In this document: piece by piece, positions 16,051 through 25,490 of the stretch | How positions within the stretch are numbered: the stretch's first letter is position 1 | Layout: each line of letters opens with the position of its first letter | From: JACRIM01 sp964605185 | GTDB lineage: Bacteria; Planctomycetota; Phycisphaerae; UBA1845; UTPLA1 | DNA: 42,119 nt | Reading direction: 5' to 3' | NCBI GenBank assembly: GCA_964605185.1 | Contig: CAZSBF010000033.1 | Location: 1 to 42,119 of the forward strand | Program-made: the position numbers and the translations under genes | The notes under the pieces: generated by a model | What the model was told of the DNA's origin: nothing | Database searches by the model: none | Seen by the model: the letters and a program-made list of their open reading frames with translations, nothing else

Positions 16051-19000
16051 ACAATAAGAACTCAGACCAAGGCCGCTCGAATGAATCCGGCTCGGCGTCT
16101 GCAGACAAGGCTGCGCGAATCAGACAACTGCTCGAAGATTTCCTTCGCCGACGGATGGCGGGAGAAATTCTCGCCGACCATACAATTATTGCGGCTCATC
16201 CCGACCTCATGCCGGAATTGGCAGAGGAACTGCGCAAGTTGGCGTTGATTCAAGAGGCCGATCAGATTGCACGGCAGGAAGAGTCCACTGCGATGGGCTC
16301 ATCCGGGCTATCCCCATCCCCAACAGCGCGTGCAACGCCGACGTCGCTGCCGCCCGATTCATTCGCCGGCTACGAGCTGTTACGCGAAGTCCATCGCGGC
16401 GGCCAAGGGATCGTTTATCAGGCGATTCAGAAGAGCACCAATCGCATGGTGGCCATCAAGGTAATGAAGGAGGGGCCTTTCGCCGGAGCGGCCGACCGCG
16501 CCCGCTTCGAACGTGAGGTGCAGATACTTGGGCAGCTCCAGCATCCCAACATTGTGGCCATCCACGACAGCGGCAGCGCCGCCGGGTGCTTCTACTTCGT
16601 GATGGACTACATCAGCGGCCAGCCACTGGATGTGTACATGGCCAGTGGCACGCGGTCGATCGACGAGACTCTCAAGTTGTTCGCGAAGATCTGCGAGGCG
16701 GTGAACGCGGCCCACCTGCGCGGCATCATTCACCGAGACCTCAAACCGGGCAACATCCGCGTTGATCCATCCGGCGAGCCGCACATTCTGGACTTCGGTC
16801 TGGCTAAGGTCTCGGCCTTCGAGTCAATCGGTGAGGGCGGTTCGCCGGTGATGACGGTGACGGGCCAGTTCATCGGAAGCTTGCCCTGGGCCAGCCCAGA
16901 ACAGGCCGAGGGCCAGCCCAGCAAGATCGATGTCCGAACGGACGTGTATTCGCTCGGCGTGATTCTGTATCAAATGCTGACCGGCAAATTTCCTTACGAG
17001 GTTGTCGGCGCGATGCGCGATGTCCTGGATCGGATTCTCACGTGTGAGCCTGCCAGGCCCAGCACAATTCGCAAACAGATCAACGACGAAGTCGAGACCA
17101 TTGTGCTCAAATGCCTGAGCAAAGAGCGTGAGCGAAGATACCAGACCGCCGGTGAACTGGCCCGCGACATCGGCCACTACCTTGCGGGCAAGCCGGTCGA
17201 TGCCAAGCGCGACAGTGTTATGTATGTGCTGCGGAAGCAACTGCGTCGGCATCGCGTTTCATTTGTATTCGGCTTGGTCATTCTGTTGATCCTGATCGGA
17301 TCATCTGTCGTGGCATGGACTTTGTATGGCGTTGCCCGCGGGCGATTGTGGGAAACCTATCTCTCGTCGGCCGAGGCCACCCGAAAAGGTACGCTGCCCG
17401 GACGCAAGCTGAAAAGTCTGGACGCGATCCGGCAAGCGGCGGCCATCCGTGCGACCAAGGAGCTGCGAGACGAAGCAATCGCCGCGATGGCGCTTATGGA
17501 CGTGCGCCTGGACCGCGCGGGGGATTCTCCCGGCCAACCTGGGGCAAACGCCCTTTTCTCACCTGGCCTGGATAAAATCGCGGTCCATCACCTCGAAAGT
17601 GGGATTTATTCAGTTCATGAATGGGGTTCGAACAAGCGGCTACTCGACCTGTCGGGCACGCCGCAACAGCGACTCTGGCCACGTTTTAGCAACAACGGGC
17701 AACTAGTCGCCAGATGCGACAAATCAGAATGTCAAATCTGGAATGTCGGGCAACGGACGCTTTTCGCCAGTTTCCCCCTTGAACAGTCGATGTACACGCA
17801 CGCAGATTTCCGGAGTGACGACCGCCAGTTCGCAGTTGGTGACCGGAATGGCGCCGTACACATTCACGATTTATCGACCCGCGAGACACGCGTATTGCCG
17901 ATCGCGAAAACGCATGTTCGACGCGTGCGATTTCATCCCAATGGAAGTGTACTTGCTCTCAGCCTTTGGGAAAGCAATATCATAATTCTAGTCGAAATAT
18001 TAAGTGGGCAAGTCAGCGCAACGTTGCCGCACCCAGATATCGTTGCCGCGCTGGCATGGTCGCCGGATGGACGGTCGCTGGCGGTTGGCTGCGATGACGG
18101 ACGCGTGTATTTCTGGGACAGTTCTAAAAAAACCATCGAGCTTACCTTGACTGGACACACCGGCCTCCCCGTGTCGCTTTTTTTCTGCGGGCGGGGAGAT
18201 CTGCTTTGTTCCTACGCATGGGATGGCACTTCACGATTCTGGGACATCCGTCTGGGCACCCACCTGCTTACACTGCCATTCGCGATCGACGCGTTTGAGC
18301 CGAACAGCGATCGATTTGGGTACGAAGTCAACGCTCAAATGACGCAACTGGGCAAAGGGGAGATCCTGGAAAGCGACATATTCTCGACCCTATACCCCTT
18401 TGGAGCAGAAGGCAGATACGCATGCTACTCAATCGCGACCAGCCGCGATGGAAGGCTTGTCGCATCAGGCGGCGGATCTCATGGAATACAAATCTGGGAT
18501 ATTTCGAGCCGCAAACGACTTGCCTCGATTCCGATCGATGTTCATGAGGTTGTGTTCCGGACGAACCCGAGCGAACTGATCAGTTCCGGTCTATCCAATG
18601 GCGTGCAGCGCTGGCCGATCCAGCGATTGGGTGACACTACGCGGATCGGTCCGCCAATCCAGGCTTCACCATCGTCGTGGCGTTGCGAAGGGGCCGCGCT
18701 TGCAGCCGACAACGCAACACTGGTCGTTGCCGCAAACCAACGGGACATCGCGATCTTCAATCTCAACGATCAAAATCCTTCCCCGAGAATCCTTGGCCAG
18801 CATGCTAATGCACGCTATGTTTCGATCGACGCGGCTGGACGTCGAGTGGCGTCGGGCGGCAATCACCCGGGCCCCGACGGGAAGCTTCGGATATGGGACG
18901 TCGCGCACGGCAAACTTCTGCACTCAATACCCCAGACATTTCATCAAGGCGTATGCCTAAGCCGGGATGGAAGTCTGCTTGTGCATTCCGGGCACACAGC

Positions 19001-19430
19001 ACACAGCGTTTGGGATACCGACACCTGGGGGCTGCGCGCGGAATTCGCCCGGTCAAATTCCGGCCCGTCGCCATCAGCCGCGTTTTCGCCAGCAGGCGAC
19101 GTTCTGGCGCTCAATGCTGACGATCGATCGATTGAACTGGTAAGCGTCGCCGACATGCAGATCATCGCGCGTCTCGAAAACCCCGATTCCATCAGCCATG
19201 CAGCGATGGCGTGGAGCGCTGACGGGACCAAGCTTCTGGTCCCCAATGCGCGCGGTCACTCGATACATGTTTGGGATCTCCGCACTATGCGCGGCCACCT
19301 TGCTGAAATGGGGCTTGATTGGGAACTTCCGCCCTACCCGCCCGCGCCGCCATCGCTACCAACTGATCCACTGCGCGTGCAGGTTGAGTTGGGTGACCTT
19401 GACCGATCGAGAGACGACGGGGCTCACTGA
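16047..19430 (+). CDS. Membrane Ser/Thr protein kinase with WD40-like repeats, 1127 aa
   Basis: The start is GTG 16047, coupled to the small gene before it. Residues 1-105 are a helical leader; 109-380 form a Hanks-type kinase: P-loop EVHRGGQGIVY (118-124), catalytic Lys138 in VAIKVM, HRDLKPGN at 229-236, DFGLAK at 249-254 and the APE-like SPEQ at 283-286. A single membrane segment (about 405-425, FGLVILLILIGSSVVAWTL) follows. From about 500 onwards there are many WD40-like units ending in variants of WD (IQIWDIS, LRIWDVA, IHVWDLR), likely a double propeller outside the cytoplasm. The P-loop first Gly is replaced by His, as in other planctomycete kinases. With the ECF sigma factor upstream it suggests a signalling pair; the direct phosphorylation target is not known. 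Confidence 0.92.
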   Translation: MNNKNSDQGRSNESGSASADKAARIRQLLEDFLRRRMAGEILADHTIIAAHPDLMPELAEELRKLALIQEADQIARQEESTAMGSSGLSPSPTARATPTSLPPDSFAGYELLREVHRGGQGIVYQAIQKSTNRMVAIKVMKEGPFAGAADRARFEREVQILGQLQHPNIVAIHDSGSAAGCFYFVMDYISGQPLDVYMASGTRSIDETLKLFAKICEAVNAAHLRGIIHRDLKPGNIRVDPSGEPHILDFGLAKVSAFESIGEGGSPVMTVTGQFIGSLPWASPEQAEGQPSKIDVRTDVYSLGVILYQMLTGKFPYEVVGAMRDVLDRILTCEPARPSTIRKQINDEVETIVLKCLSKERERRYQTAGELARDIGHYLAGKPVDAKRDSVMYVLRKQLRRHRVSFVFGLVILLILIGSSVVAWTLYGVARGRLWETYLSSAEATRKGTLPGRKLKSLDAIRQAAAIRATKELRDEAIAAMALMDVRLDRAGDSPGQPGANALFSPGLDKIAVHHLESGIYSVHEWGSNKRLLDLSGTPQQRLWPRFSNNGQLVARCDKSECQIWNVGQRTLFASFPLEQSMYTHADFRSDDRQFAVGDRNGAVHIHDLSTRETRVLPIAKTHVRRVRFHPNGSVLALSLWESNIIILVEILSGQVSATLPHPDIVAALAWSPDGRSLAVGCDDGRVYFWDSSKKTIELTLTGHTGLPVSLFFCGRGDLLCSYAWDGTSRFWDIRLGTHLLTLPFAIDAFEPNSDRFGYEVNAQMTQLGKGEILESDIFSTLYPFGAEGRYACYSIATSRDGRLVASGGGSHGIQIWDISSRKRLASIPIDVHEVVFRTNPSELISSGLSNGVQRWPIQRLGDTTRIGPPIQASPSSWRCEGAALAADNATLVVAANQRDIAIFNLNDQNPSPRILGQHANARYVSIDAAGRRVASGGNHPGPDGKLRIWDVAHGKLLHSIPQTFHQGVCLSRDGSLLVHSGHTAHSVWDTDTWGLRAEFARSNSGPSPSAAFSPAGDVLALNADDRSIELVSVADMQIIARLENPDSISHAAMAWSADGTKLLVPNARGHSIHVWDLRTMRGHLAEMGLDWELPPYPPAPPSLPTDPLRVQVELGDLDRSRDDGAH

Positions 19431-19833
19431 CGTTCAACCAACCACCCGCATGTGGCTCGTCCGATGTGTCAAATTGAGTGAATGACACAAGAGGTGACGA
19501 CATCCGGGTTCGGTACCCAATCTTATATTGAGGCACGTGTAAGCATCAGGATCATGGTTTTGGTGTTGAAAACCTTTGGAGGAACCAATGTGGAATAAGC
19601 TCCACTGGCGTCCGCTAGCGAGCACTATTCCAGAATGAAGCCACCTCTTCTTTTTGCCGCCGGTCCCTTGAGACGCCCACCTGATACATAACGTGGCCGG
19701 ATAAAAGATGATAATCGCCTGACAGTCCTGACTGTTGAATGACCGCTTCAGACGATTTCGCATTTTACTCGTCATCGGATGAATCGAGGCGACGGGAGGC
19801 GTCAATGCGCCGCACAAATCGGATTGAAAATGA
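19431..19833. other. Intergenic region, 403 bp, between converging genes
   Basis: The kinase (plus) and the response regulator (minus) end into this gap. It contains a hairpin GGTTTT/AAAACC near 19556-19574, the mini-frame with stem at 19588-19638, and a short dyad ACAGTC-CT-GACTGT near 19722-19735. No clear terminator with a T-run is seen. Confidence 0.4.
19588..19638 (+). CDS. Possible 16-residue peptide with strong ribosome site
   Basis: GGAGG stands 5 bp before ATG 19588, and the frame reads MWNKLHWRPLASTIPE to TGA at 19636. The coding bases also form a stem (TGGAATA 19591-19597 with TATTCCA 19626-19632, extended by GCTC/GAGC after one and two unpaired bases). It follows the kinase gene by 157 bp on the same strand. 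It may be a leader peptide, a structured non-coding RNA, or chance. Very short frames are weak evidence. Confidence 0.2.
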   Translation: MWNKLHWRPLASTIPE

Positions 19834-21258
19834 TCAGGGCGGCGGTGGCGAAATTGCCGCGAGCTTACCATCAGCCTTGGAAAGTCGGTAGCGAATCGCC
19901 TCGCGACTGACGCCGAGGATTCGGGCCGTTTTTCTCAAATTGCGGCCAGAGTATTCGAATGCGGCGCGAATGATATCAAGCTCGGCCTTGTCTAATGTTG
20001 GGTTTCCACTCTCAAAGTCCATCTCCACTGTAAAGCGACCCTTCGAATCCACCATTCCGGATGATAGGCTTCCGATTCCCTGCAATCGGAGGTGTATATC
20101 GCTCAGCTCCTGCTCGTCGCACATCAAAATAGCGCTCTCAAGCGTGTGCGACAGTTCCCGTACATTTCCAGGCCAATCAAACCGCTTTAGCGCGGCCGCT
20201 GCCGATTCCGACAGTGTTGGGGTGGGTTTTGCGAATCGCCGCGCGTGTTTTCGGATGAGGGTCTCCGCAATAGGTAATATGTCGTCAGGTCGCTCCCGCA
20301 ACGGTGCAATGCGAATTTCGAATACTCGTAGTCGGTGAAATAGATCGGAGCGGAATTCGTTCCTCTTCATTGCGTCTTGCAAGTCGCGATTTGTCGCTGC
20401 AATGATGTGAACGTCAAAGGCGCGTTCGTCGGTCGCTCCGACCGGGCGGATGGTGCGTTTTTCCAACGCTAGTAGGAGCTTGGCTTGCATTGCCGGACCG
20501 AGATGGCCTATTTCATCGAGAAACAGGGTTCCCCCGTCTGCAACCTGGAATAGCCCCTTCTTATTGGTGCGGGCGTCGGTGAAAGAGCCTTTCATGTGCC
20601 CAAACAATTCACTTTCAAACAGGGTCTCCGAAATCGCCGTGCAATTGACATGCACGAAGGGCCCGTTTTTTCTGGCGCACTCGTTATGTATGGCGTGAGC
20701 AATAAGATCTTTTCCACAACCGGTCTCACCCGTAATGAGAACGGTGGGCGGGTCCTTAAGTCCGATCGCCGGAGTCGCTGCCAACTGGCGGACCTGCGCC
20801 TTGACGTCGCGTATATTGCCGGAGATTCCTATCAGTGCTGCCAGTGACCCTTTTTGCCGTTCGGTTTCGCGGAGGTATTCCAATCCATCGAGTGCGCGAC
20901 AATGGCTAACGGCACGCTCGATTAAAAGGGCCAGCTCTTTCAGGTCGATTGGCTTATGTAAGTAGTCGTATGCGCCCTCGCGCAGCGCCTCAACCGCGGA
21001 CTTTTCCGACCCATGGGCCGTCAACATGACAACCATGATGCGCGGGCTGATTCGTTTGACTTCCCTTAGCACGCTCATGCCATCCATGCCGGGGAGGCGA
21101 AGGTCTGTAAGAACAAGATCAGGCGCCAAGAGTGTTGCCAGCTCGACACCTGCTTCACCACTTCCGGCGTCCATCACTTCGTGACCTTCCGCACGAAGTC
21201 GGTCGGCGATGTTCCGCCGCAATACTGGTTCGTCTTCAACAACTAAGATGCGGGCCAT
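19834..21258 (-). CDS. NtrC-family sigma-54-dependent response regulator, 474 aa
   Basis: Receiver domain at 1-120: acidic pair E8/D9, phospho-acceptor Asp52 (VLTDLRLPG), Thr80 and Lys102. AAA+ domain at about 141-380: Walker A GETGCGKD (177-184), Walker B GGTLFLDEI (242-250). The sigma-54 contact loop reads GSFTDA (224-229) in place of GAFTGA. A Fis-type HTH ends the protein (LRKTARILGVSREAIRYRLSK). In the family, phosphorylated hexamers remodel sigma-54 polymerase. It diverges from a histidine kinase gene, its likely partner, with 80 bp between the chosen starts. A sigma-54 promoter at 39058-39073 in this window is a possible target. The changed loop is compatible with function but should be checked. 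Confidence 0.93.
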   Translation of the reverse strand: MARILVVEDEPVLRRNIADRLRAEGHEVMDAGSGEAGVELATLLAPDLVLTDLRLPGMDGMSVLREVKRISPRIMVVMLTAHGSEKSAVEALREGAYDYLHKPIDLKELALLIERAVSHCRALDGLEYLRETERQKGSLAALIGISGNIRDVKAQVRQLAATPAIGLKDPPTVLITGETGCGKDLIAHAIHNECARKNGPFVHVNCTAISETLFESELFGHMKGSFTDARTNKKGLFQVADGGTLFLDEIGHLGPAMQAKLLLALEKRTIRPVGATDERAFDVHIIAATNRDLQDAMKRNEFRSDLFHRLRVFEIRIAPLRERPDDILPIAETLIRKHARRFAKPTPTLSESAAAALKRFDWPGNVRELSHTLESAILMCDEQELSDIHLRLQGIGSLSSGMVDSKGRFTVEMDFESGNPTLDKAELDIIRAAFEYSGRNLRKTARILGVSREAIRYRLSKADGKLAAISPPPP

Positions 21259-21338
21259 AATTACCTCGCCTCGTTATCATTAGCATGGAATGCCCAGACA
21301 TTGACATGGGCCATCGCTTCCACGCAGAAAGAGCTTAC

Positions 21339-22670
21339 ATGATTCGCATTAAGTGGTATTACTATTATATCGCATTGGCGACGTTCGATGTGCTTGTCAT
21401 CATTGGAAGTCTGGTTTTGCATCATCGGACGCTCGGTCGGTTCAGCGAACTCCTCACCCAGGCTGCGATACTTGATGCACGGCAGCGAGACTTGACAGCG
21501 TTGGGCCTGCGATTGGTTGACCTGAATGGGCCGGGGAACAGGGTTTTCGAGACACGGGAAGTATCGGCGGAACGATGGCGATACAAACGCCTCCGATCCG
21601 ACATGGAAATTCAGCGACGAACGGGGCATATCGAAGCGAGTGACCTTTCGGAATTCTGGCTCGAAGTAGACCGCATGTGTGCGACGGAAGAACAAATCTT
21701 CGTTCTGATGGACCGAGCCGTATCCAGCGCTGGTTCCACAGGCCAGGCCGAATCGCTTGTTGAGGCCGGGAAGGCCATGTCCATCATGGATGCCCATCAG
21801 GCTCAAGCACTGAAAAAGCTTGGCCGGCGGCAAGAAGCGATCATGAACCAGACAGCTTCCATGCTTATGAATCATCAGCAGATTCTCCTTTGGCATGGGC
21901 AATCTGAGATTGTTTTCGTCGGGGCGCTGATTCTCGCGTTGATTGGCATTTTCTGGTTTTTTGTCAAACTACAGAAAGCTGATGCATCCCTCGCTGCTGA
22001 GCGACGCGAGCGATTGGCTGCCATTGGAGAACTCTGTTCATGCGTCGCGCACGGAATCCAAAACCCGCTTTCTGCGATTCGTAGTTCGGCGGAGTTAATT
22101 GCTGACCTTGGTACCGTGGATGCGGACTCGCGCCGCCGCGCCGAAAGTGTGCTGTCTACATGCAGCCAGTTAAGCCAGCGCGTCAACCGTTTATTGCGAT
22201 TTGCTCGCGCAGAAGAGCGAACATTAACGCAAGTAGATGCGGTCGAGGCCATTCGCGATGCGCAACGAGAAATGCAGGGGGCATTTGACGCCAAGGGCAT
22301 CGATCTGGAGATCGTCAGTGACAACGAATGTCTGGTACTGGCCGACGCTGCTGAGTTCATTACCATTGTGATCGAACTCTTGTCTAACGCTTTGGACCAT
22401 TCGCCTCCCGGCGCAACGGTATCGGCGTCATGTAGAAAAGTCGGGCGAAACATCATCATTGACATCCGCGATCGAGGTCCTGGTGTTCCAGAGCAGACGG
22501 CACCGCACATTTTTGATCTCTTCTTTACGACCAAGGAGCAGGGAACGGGTATTGGACTAGCCTCAGTAAAGCGCACGGTCGAATCACTCATGGGTCGAAT
22601 CCAGCATATTCCCCCGCCACAGGGTGAAAACGGCGCCATTTTTCGCGTCACACTTCCGGCAACTTCATGA
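21339..22670 (+). CDS. Membrane sensor histidine kinase, 443 aa
   Basis: ATG 21339 (MIRIKWYYYY) is chosen because AGAAAGAG lies just upstream and it leaves room for divergent promoters; an in-frame ATG at 21285 would give 461 residues. Two membrane segments (about 7-27 and 190-210) frame a sensor region of about 160 mainly helical residues. Then come the H-box (ELCSCVAHGIQNPLSAIRSS; phospho-His238, with HG instead of the usual HE), the N-box (ELLSNALDHSP, Asn350), and the G-boxes (DRGPGVP and GTGIGLASV). It is the cognate partner of the divergent NtrC-type regulator by position. The signal sensed is unknown. Confidence 0.92.
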   Translation: MIRIKWYYYYIALATFDVLVIIGSLVLHHRTLGRFSELLTQAAILDARQRDLTALGLRLVDLNGPGNRVFETREVSAERWRYKRLRSDMEIQRRTGHIEASDLSEFWLEVDRMCATEEQIFVLMDRAVSSAGSTGQAESLVEAGKAMSIMDAHQAQALKKLGRRQEAIMNQTASMLMNHQQILLWHGQSEIVFVGALILALIGIFWFFVKLQKADASLAAERRERLAAIGELCSCVAHGIQNPLSAIRSSAELIADLGTVDADSRRRAESVLSTCSQLSQRVNRLLRFARAEERTLTQVDAVEAIRDAQREMQGAFDAKGIDLEIVSDNECLVLADAAEFITIVIELLSNALDHSPPGATVSASCRKVGRNIIIDIRDRGPGVPEQTAPHIFDLFFTTKEQGTGIGLASVKRTVESLMGRIQHIPPPQGENGAIFRVTLPATS

Positions 22671-22691
22671 CCAACAGATCATGCTGCTTAA

Positions 22692-22712
22692 GTGGACTCC
22701 ACCGTTTTTTTT
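22692..22712 (+). terminator. Weak terminator after the histidine kinase gene
   Basis: GTGG-ACT-CCAC (22692-22702) is followed after two bases by eight T (22705-22712). The stem is short, so the call rests mainly on the T-run and the position 22 bp past the kinase stop, between converging genes. Confidence 0.4.
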
Positions 22713-22770
22713 CTTCTAGAGCAATATCCGTGAGCGCGAAAGCAATACGAGCCAAGGAAACGGCTGACCC

Positions 22771-23433
22771 CTAGTTCGCGACACCATCCAATGGACGGCA
22801 TTTTCCGCATGGGGCCATTCCCTTTGAGATGGCTTCTCTGGTTCCATTTTGCTCAATCAACCCTGTTGTCTCCCTGGGCAGTGAATCACAATTGCGCTTG
22901 TGAAAGGTAGCACCCGTCACATCTGCAAAGAACACGCCGCTCTCTGACAGATTCAGGGTGCCCCAAATTCCCTTCTTTTCATCGCGAGCAGCGTTTTGCG
23001 CCCCAAGTAGCAACTCGGAATGTAGTCGGTTTCCGGCACGTGCCTTTACGAACGCCAGCCCGTCACGCACAAGCCGCTCATTGATAAACGTGTCATTTGC
23101 ATAGACATAAGCAAGGATGCGGTCCTTTCGATGTTCGCGGAGTTCGTCGAATTGCAGTCGTACACCTTCGTCCTCCAGCCATTTCGCCAGGACGCGTCGT
23201 GAATGCTCAGCGTTCGGCTCATGGTCATATGGAAGCCGAATGCCAGCAAACTCAACTTGCCGGCCGTCCTTGAGTTTGATGTAGTCGCCGGACAATCGCT
23301 TAATTTTTCCACCAGCGGCGTATCTCGACTCGGCATCCTTGGGAGCGACGCCCGAGGATACAAGTAATGCGGTTGCGGCCGCCGCGGCGAATGCGACCCC
23401 TGCCAATGCAATGAATAGTGTTCGATGCGACAT
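22771..23433 (-). CDS. Exported SNase-fold protein, probably inactive, 220 aa
   Basis: A signal peptide or anchor (LFIALAGVAFAAAAATALLVSSG) precedes a staphylococcal-nuclease-like OB domain (about 45-155: DYIKLKDGRQVEFAGIRLP, RILAYVYANDTFINERLVRD, KKGIWGTLNL). By alignment to staphylococcal nuclease, Asp21 and Arg87 have counterparts, but Arg35 becomes Glu (VEF), Asp40 becomes Arg (GIRLPY) and Glu43 becomes Tyr, so cleavage is doubtful. The C-terminal 50 residues form a Cys/His module (TFHKRNCDSL, MAPCGKC) of the metal-binding type often attached to such nucleases. It is last in the minus-strand cluster, 27 bp after the pseudopilin gene. A binding rather than cutting role is inferred. Confidence 0.8.
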   Translation of the reverse strand: MSHRTLFIALAGVAFAAAAATALLVSSGVAPKDAESRYAAGGKIKRLSGDYIKLKDGRQVEFAGIRLPYDHEPNAEHSRRVLAKWLEDEGVRLQFDELREHRKDRILAYVYANDTFINERLVRDGLAFVKARAGNRLHSELLLGAQNAARDEKKGIWGTLNLSESGVFFADVTGATFHKRNCDSLPRETTGLIEQNGTREAISKGMAPCGKCRPLDGVAN

Positions 23434-23460
23434 CTCTTGTGCCCTGATTCAGTGTACGCG

Positions 23461-24162
23461 TTACTTTGTGTCCAGCCGGTTCCAGATCTTCATCATGGTC
23501 GGGTTATCAATGAGGGACGTCGGCAAGGTCATGTTGTTGTCCACAAGAAGTTCGAAACTTGAGATAAACTTGACACTTCCGTCGACATAAGCAACATTGA
23601 TGCCGCGACGATGGTTGGATGCGATGTATTCCGGCGTGTGAAACAAATCCGCATAAAGACTCCATCCCGGCGGCATTTGAGTGACGTCCATTCCAGTTAC
23701 TCGCGGACGCCGTCCGTATGCTGCACGTGTATCGAGAAGTTGCTTGACCGGCCATGGATTCACAAAAGTATTGAGTTGGTGGTAGGGGGTTTCTTGAGTA
23801 GGGCAATACAAAACTCTCATGTCCGGAAAGACGTTGGACTGCGTCAACGGCCCGAAATTGTGTTGAAAATCGCGCCCATCCCAAATCACATAATTGTATT
23901 GCCAGTGGCCGTCTTCCGGCTCATTGTTGAGGGATGGAAACGCCTTCTCCGACTGAAGGTACATGGCGGTCGCAAGGCCGACTTCGCGCAGGTGTGAGCT
24001 GCATTCCGCCTGTCGCGCTGTCCGACGGGCGCTCGCGAGCGCCGGCAGGAGGATCGCCAGCAACAAAGAGATGATCGTAATCACCACCAAGAGCTCGATG
24101 ATGGTAAATGCGCCGCGTGCTGTATTTGGTTGTCGACGACTATGCATACATATCCACGTCAT
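23461..24162 (-). CDS. Type II secretion-like pseudopilin (DUF1559-like), 233 aa
   Basis: The N-terminus carries a class III prepilin signal, GAFTIIELLVVITIISLLLA, with processing expected between Gly and Ala and Glu at +5 of the mature form. A globular domain follows with YLQSEKAFPSLNNEP, VLYCPT and a C-terminal RGINVAYVDGSVKFIS, the hallmark end of planctomycete H-X9-DG type pseudopilins; the His of that motif is the NHRRG His. The start is ATG 24162 with AAGGAG in the previous gene. It lies 4 bp after the stop of the phosphotransferase gene, so it is co-transcribed with a glycan-type cluster. It could be part of an envelope fibre or of a secretion machine. Confidence 0.88.
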   Translation of the reverse strand: MTWICMHSRRQPNTARGAFTIIELLVVITIISLLLAILLPALASARRTARQAECSSHLREVGLATAMYLQSEKAFPSLNNEPEDGHWQYNYVIWDGRDFQHNFGPLTQSNVFPDMRVLYCPTQETPYHQLNTFVNPWPVKQLLDTRAAYGRRPRVTGMDVTQMPPGWSLYADLFHTPEYIASNHRRGINVAYVDGSVKFISSFELLVDNNMTLPTSLIDNPTMMKIWNRLDTK

Positions 24163-24166
24163 TTGC

Positions 24167-25489
24167 TTACTCCTTGGGAGACAAAACCTGTTGATAGCAC
24201 CGAACCACTGAGAGGCCGGCGAAATCTGTTGCGACGTTCATCAATCTGTTCGCGGCAACTTCTTGCCCGGTGCGTAATGAGTGAATCAACGACACTCGGG
24301 CAAGAGAACCAACCAGATAGAACTGCAGTCGTCTGGGATTCAATTGCGGTGATCCGCGTTTGTGCTGCAGATAACTCCTCAAGAACGTCGCTGATTCCCG
24401 ACGAGCCGATTTGAGTGATTTGGCCTGGACGCCGTTCCACAAGTGGTGACTAATAAAATTTGCGACGTCAAGTTCACGATCCCCGATGCATACCGTATCC
24501 AAGTCAACCAAAGCCCATCCATTGGGCGTCGCAATGAGCTGTGCATCATAGAAATCCCGGTGCAGGAACACGCCGCGGGATCGCGGCAGGTTTTGCCCCT
24601 TGTTCTTCAACCACTGTTGAAGCATCGTCGGCATTGGGTTGTATTGGCGAAGTCGCTCAACCAATGTCGACCAGCGTTGAATGGTGTGTGCCTCGTCCTC
24701 GTGGCCAAAGCGGCGTTCAGAATCGCCCCGAATCCGATGCAATGCGGCCAAAACGCAACCAGCAGCTTCGGGCAATTTCTCGTGTCCGGCAGAGTGCCTA
24801 TTCTTCACGCCACTGAACACAACCATTCGGAGGCTGTCGAGTGATCGCAATGGACGCGGGACTTCAATGTTGCATGATGTTTCTGCACGTAGGGCCGCAC
24901 GCACGCGGCGATGAACAGCCGGTGTTGTTTCGTAAATGCCATTGCCGAACACCTTCCCGACAACAAACCGATCGGCTACTTGCTCATCAAAATAGGCAAT
25001 TGTGCAGCGTCTCCCTGGGCGGTAACTCAGGCACTTACACCGCGCGGTGTAGTCGAGTTTAAGTGCGCGCGTCATGGTGTGGGTCGATGCTGCAACACGG
25101 AGACTCGGCAGGTGAGGATCGTGATCGGGTGTATGCAAGAGCAGATTCCCGTCGTCTACCGGAAGTGAAAGCCCCATGATCACAAAGGCTCCCTTCGGGT
25201 CTACTCTCAGCCTCGTTGCCCTGCGTTGTATCTGCTTCGTATTCGGCGAAAGATAGATTGAGCCGAACACGACGCCATGTTTCGGATGGCGGAGGGAAAG
25301 ACGATATTGCGCGCCAAAGGTGGAGTGTTTTGTCGGAAATACTCGTAGTATTGTTAATTGGACGACGCGCCACTCCAGCGGCAACGCAATGTTGCGACGA
25401 ATCATGTCAAGTACCATCACACGATTCATCCAGACCGACGCGTGATCTTCTGTCGTTTGCCTGATTGGTAATTGGTTTAAGCCGGTCAC
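24167..25489 (-). CDS. APH-fold phosphotransferase, 440 aa (second of a pair)
   Basis: The kinase core is seen at the C-terminal half: FLHRDFYDAQLIATPNGWAL (catalytic loop HRD at 310-312, Asp312 as base) and LVDLDTVCIGDRELDVANF (metal-binding DLD at 329-331). These are the two motifs of aminoglycoside, choline and related small-molecule kinases. The N-terminal 150 residues are not recognised. GTG 25489 is preferred: GAGGAA lies upstream and it follows the preceding stop by 1 bp. A TTG start at 25543 would overlap the previous gene. Because it sits among glycosyltransferases and an ABC exporter, the substrate is more likely a sugar, polyol or lipid-linked intermediate than an antibiotic (inference). 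Confidence 0.85.
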   Translation of the reverse strand: MTGLNQLPIRQTTEDHASVWMNRVMVLDMIRRNIALPLEWRVVQLTILRVFPTKHSTFGAQYRLSLRHPKHGVVFGSIYLSPNTKQIQRRATRLRVDPKGAFVIMGLSLPVDDGNLLLHTPDHDPHLPSLRVAASTHTMTRALKLDYTARCKCLSYRPGRRCTIAYFDEQVADRFVVGKVFGNGIYETTPAVHRRVRAALRAETSCNIEVPRPLRSLDSLRMVVFSGVKNRHSAGHEKLPEAAGCVLAALHRIRGDSERRFGHEDEAHTIQRWSTLVERLRQYNPMPTMLQQWLKNKGQNLPRSRGVFLHRDFYDAQLIATPNGWALVDLDTVCIGDRELDVANFISHHLWNGVQAKSLKSARRESATFLRSYLQHKRGSPQLNPRRLQFYLVGSLARVSLIHSLRTGQEVAANRLMNVATDFAGLSVVRCYQQVLSPKE

Positions 25490-25490
25490 T

